Shown here piece after piece: positions 62,943-64,000 of a DNA stretch of 64,000 nt. A program made the position numbers and the translations under genes. The stretch lies in contig OZ024835.1 of the NCBI GenBank assembly GCA_964016985.1, positions 1,185,501 to 1,249,500 on the forward strand, read 5' to 3'. The notes under the pieces are model-generated. The model searched no databases, was not told the DNA's origin, and saw only the letters and a list, made by a program, of their open reading frames with translations. The first letter of the stretch is position 1; the number at the start of each line of letters is the position of its first letter. This DNA comes from Anodontia alba (Eukaryota; Mollusca; Bivalvia; Lucinida; Lucinidae).

Positions 62943-62950
<8 letters not shown>
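62746..62950. mobile_element. hairpin element, ATCAAATTA ends
   Basis: AAAAAAATCAAATTAAGAAT, AATGAACAGAAGTAGTGTAA, GTGAGCGCTTTCACA and AATGCTGATCTTCA face their inverses around GACAAACATTTTTT. About 95 bp per arm with few mismatches. Confidence 0.9.

Positions 62951-63020
<70 letters not shown>
62946..63020. repeat. (TA)n(GA)n microsatellite
   Basis: About 19 TA followed by about 18 GA dinucleotides. Confidence 0.97.
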
Positions 63021-63022
<2 letters not shown>

Positions 63023-63456
63023 CAGCACGTGGGCTGGGCCGGTATTTCTGCGTGTTGTGATCCACACTGAGCAATCAAGCTTCTGTCGAATATCCAACGT
63101 CGACTGAATATATCCAGTCAACTGTAATAAAAAACAAATTGTTTACCTTTTATTATCTACTATTCTATAATTCAAGTTCTACTTAGTCTATCATATGTAA
63201 ATCATCCAAAAGAAACGCAGGACACGTTATCAGACGATATTAGTATATATACAGTTCTGAATATACAGGATGGACAGTTCAGCAGTATTTATTACAACCA
63301 TTGATTGTGCTATGTTCCAAGTACCTAGAATTCTCTTAATCTTAACCCTAAGATTTCACTTCTCAATTTATGCAATGCGAAGCACAAATTTCTTGAAGTT
63401 TTTTCAGACTACATATTGCCTATTTTGTTAAAATCAAACCTCCGTTAGCCCACATA
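63021..63456. other. unassigned intron sequence
   Basis: No recognised gene or repeat. Confidence 0.45.
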
Positions 63457-63563
63457 CCCAGCTAGCATTCTTTATAAATCTACAGCGGGCCGTTATCGGC
63501 CCGTCAGCTCCCCTGACGGGCCGACAACGGCCTGCTATAGATTTATGTAAAATGCTTACTAGG
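63457..63563. mobile_element. family H MITE copy 4
   Basis: CCCAGCTAGCATTCTTTATA ..ATGTAAAATGCTTACTAGG; centre GGCCCGTCAGCTCCCCTGAC. TA precedes the left end; the right end is decayed. Confidence 0.85.
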
Positions 63564-63977
63564 CACTGTACTGTCTAACAACAGTTGAGTAAAACTCTCA
63601 TTGTTCAAGATGAAGATGTAAGACTGTACGCAAGTCTCTGAGTTGTTCTGTAACAATATCTCACTTATCAATGATCTAAACTGATACCTCACTTTCTCCA
63701 GCCTACTGCACTCTTCTAAGAAATGTTGCTAAACTTGTACGGCTTAGCTTTAGTCGCAAGATGACATGAACTATATTTTCACGCGACGTGAATTAGAATT
63801 AATTTGCAGATTCATTGAAATTAAGCAATTTTTCAACCTACATTTTCCTATTCCCCAGAAATTAAGATTAATCAAAAGCACCAATCATTTTATCAAGATA
63901 TGCATACAAAATTACAAAACGCTCTATCAAGGGATAATAACATACATGCTTTTAATTCATTGAACTGGTCTGCTGAT
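63564..63977. other. unassigned intron sequence
   Basis: No recognised gene or repeat; a 65-codon frame at 63766-63963 has no features. Confidence 0.4.
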
Positions 63978-64000
63978 TTAACGCTTAGCATGTTGGTACA
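63978..64000. mobile_element. family G left end, cut by window
   Basis: TTAACGCTTAGCATGTTGGTA matches the first bases of other G copies. Confidence 0.5.

Overview
The window is animal nuclear DNA, most likely from a bivalve mollusc. That placement is inferred from repeats that resemble molluscan families as I remember them: the GCTCAC..TGAGCAC element at 4309-5811 and its 3' end fragment near 32150. Composition is AT-rich, there are no operons, and the space is packed with short interspersed repeats. I recognise only one host protein-coding segment: the first coding exon of a KCNQ (Kv7) voltage-gated potassium channel, plus strand 25793-26298, ending at a GTAAGT donor. Everything to its left is intergenic or 5' flank. 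Everything to its right appears to be the first intron, at least 37 kb long, because no later channel exon (S1-S6, pore, C-terminal helices) is visible.

The rest is a dense record of non-autonomous transposons, most of them hairpins with long inverted arms. I use working names. Family C: 22 copies of about 280 bp with CAT..ATG ends and a large central palindrome. Families pogo-A and pogo-B: CAG..CTG ends with TA target duplications. Families D and E: hairpins built around GATCAG. Family E2: an E hairpin inside a larger TTAACCC-ended element. Family G: ends with CAGCAGACGAC. Family H: CCCAGC ends, about 107 bp, TA duplication. Family I: CCCAGCGGGCAC ends with ACGTTG-rich arms. Family L: TAGACTGG ends with 9-10 bp duplications, Mutator-like. 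A tRNA-derived SINE (family J) is present five times, and a second tRNA-like repeat occurs once. Two mariner elements with paired terminal repeats carry broken transposase genes.

Layout: 1-4300 holds scattered repeats and one SINE. 4309-5811 is the element with an internal array of about 142 bp units. 5975-16060 holds C copies, a mariner inside a SINE, and a tandem duplication that breaks inside a C hairpin. 16494-18370 is a pogo-A element split by the second mariner. 18400-25700 is D/E/G repeats leading to the channel gene. 25786-26304 is the KCNQ exon with an overlapping upstream ORF. 26500-64000 is the intron, containing 14 C copies, a cluster of E hairpins near the exon, minisatellites, G-interrupted T tracts, and a 702 bp palindromic minisatellite element at 61927-62628.

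The most interesting signal is structural. Several element families with different ends carry the same hairpin core. Palindromic arms change sequence while staying complementary, and hairpin tips are lost repeatedly at short direct repeats. Nested insertions (mariner in SINE, mariner in pogo-A, SINE in E, a minisatellite element in another hairpin) give relative ages. Family names and copy limits come from reading by eye. Coordinates of diverged copies are good to about 10-20 bp.
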